From: Polyangium sp. (in: bacteria)
GTDB lineage: Bacteria > Myxococcota_A > Polyangia > Palsa-1104
Reading direction: 5' to 3'
Assembly: GCA_025450955.1 (NCBI GenBank)
Contig: JANWLJ010000300.1
Span: forward strand, 1-6,251
Length of the DNA: 6,251 nt
Position numbers and translations under genes: made by a program. Below the pieces are notes generated by a model. That model was not told the origin of the DNA. It ran no database searches and saw nothing but the letters and a program-made list of their open reading frames with translations. Shown here piece after piece: positions 5,838 to 6,251 of this stretch. Within the stretch, counting starts at the first letter, position 1, and each line of letters starts with the position of its first letter.

Positions 5838-6251
5838 ATGACCAGAAAAATTCGCAGCATCGCAAGCCGAGGCTTCACCCTCATCGAGCTCATGATCGTC
5901 GTCGCGATCATCGGCATCCTGGCGGCGGTCGCCATCCCGGCGTTCATGAAGTACATCCGCCGTTCGAAGACCGTCGAGGCGACGATGAACATCCGCAAGA
6001 TGTACGACTCGTCGGTCTCGTACTACGAGGGCGAGCACGCCACCGCGGCCGGCGCGATCGTGGCCAAGCAGTTCCCGGGCGAGGGCGCCACCATCACCGC
6101 GCCGACGGCCAACTCCTGCTGCGGCCAGCCCGGCGACAAGTGCGCGCCGGCGTCGCCGCGCATCGAGCGCGTGACGAGCTTCGACTTCGACGAGGACGTC
6201 GTCGAGCTCGACTCCTATCGGCCGCATTACGCCGACCGGCCGCGCACGCGC
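5838..6251 (+). CDS. Second type IV pilin-like protein (PilA-like), 3' end missing
   Basis: A prepilin open to the window end (138 codons visible, no stop). The basic 12-residue leader MTRKIRSIASRG precedes the cleavage site G12/F13, with the mature Glu5 at E17 in GFTLIELMIVVAIIGILAAVAIPAF. Residues 38-75 continue the long helix and alpha-beta linker (MKYIRRSKTVEATMNIRKMY, then SYYEGEHAT). The globular part has CC at 94-95 and C102 in CCGQPGDKCAP, a motif I associate with pilins of myxobacteria and relatives. After that the usual aromatic W..L.F stretch is replaced by a charged run (FDFDEDVVELDSYRPHY) and RPRTR at the edge. Start is certain: ATG seven bases after GGAGGA. It may be the major pilin; which of the two genes is pilA cannot be decided here. 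Confidence 0.9.
   Translation, partial: MTRKIRSIASRGFTLIELMIVVAIIGILAAVAIPAFMKYIRRSKTVEATMNIRKMYDSSVSYYEGEHATAAGAIVAKQFPGEGATITAPTANSCCGQPGDKCAPASPRIERVTSFDFDEDVVELDSYRPHYADRPRTR
5868..5941 (+). repeat. Direct repeat, copy 2: pilin N-terminal coding segment
   Basis: Second copy of the 74-base segment at 5250-5323, with seven differences, four of them at third codon positions of otherwise shared or conservatively changed residues. It codes for the cleavage site and first helix of the second pilin. Confidence 0.7.

Noticed and set aside
5220..6227. Antisense open frame (335 codons) spanning both pilins and the gap between them
   Set aside because: Both pilins are certain from their prepilin motifs; the antisense product is Arg/Val/Gly/Asp-rich with no recognisable motif.

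Overview
This is a GC-rich (about 70% by eye) bacterial window with every convincing gene on the + strand. The combination of a GH44 endoglucanase, a PilR-type sigma54 activator immediately upstream of type IV pilin genes, Cys-containing deltaproteobacterial-style pilins and the strong GCG/CTC/GCC codon preference suggests a myxobacterium or close relative (Myxococcota, perhaps Polyangia). That assignment is inferred from gene content and style, not from a marker gene.

Layout. Positions 1-1562 hold the 3' part of a GH44-family glycoside hydrolase. It is joined by a 1-nt stop/start overlap to a multispanning GT-C-like membrane protein with a C-terminal TPR tail (1562-2902). That gene overlaps by 4 nt a class I SAM-dependent methyltransferase (2899-3636). 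Seven nucleotides later comes a complete PilR/NtrC-type response regulator (3644-5068). These four genes look like one translationally coupled transcription unit with no recognisable Shine-Dalgarno sequences at the internal junctions. The 178-bp gap that follows (5069-5246) is the only real intergenic region. It holds a hairpin just after pilR, three 22-bp units starting GACG (two of them imperfect dyads), a TAAAAT -10-like box, a perfect AGGAGG and a sigma54-like -24/-12 match. Two type IV pilin-like genes follow: one complete (5247-5804, possibly starting at 5217) and one running off the window end (5838-6251). They are 33 bp apart and probably co-transcribed.

How the genes may work together. 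PilR-type regulators activate pilin transcription, so the regulator probably acts on the gap directly downstream of itself, and the 22-bp repeats are the obvious candidate target. No PilS-type kinase is present; the position just upstream of the regulator is taken by a methyltransferase. The membrane glycosyltransferase-like protein, the methyltransferase and the Ser/Thr/Asn-rich first pilin allow, but do not prove, a surface-modification role. No mobile element, tRNA, rRNA or CRISPR array was seen. The most interesting part is the pilin control region, where the best ribosome binding site does not match the only canonical start codon. I found no clearly new multi-gene system.
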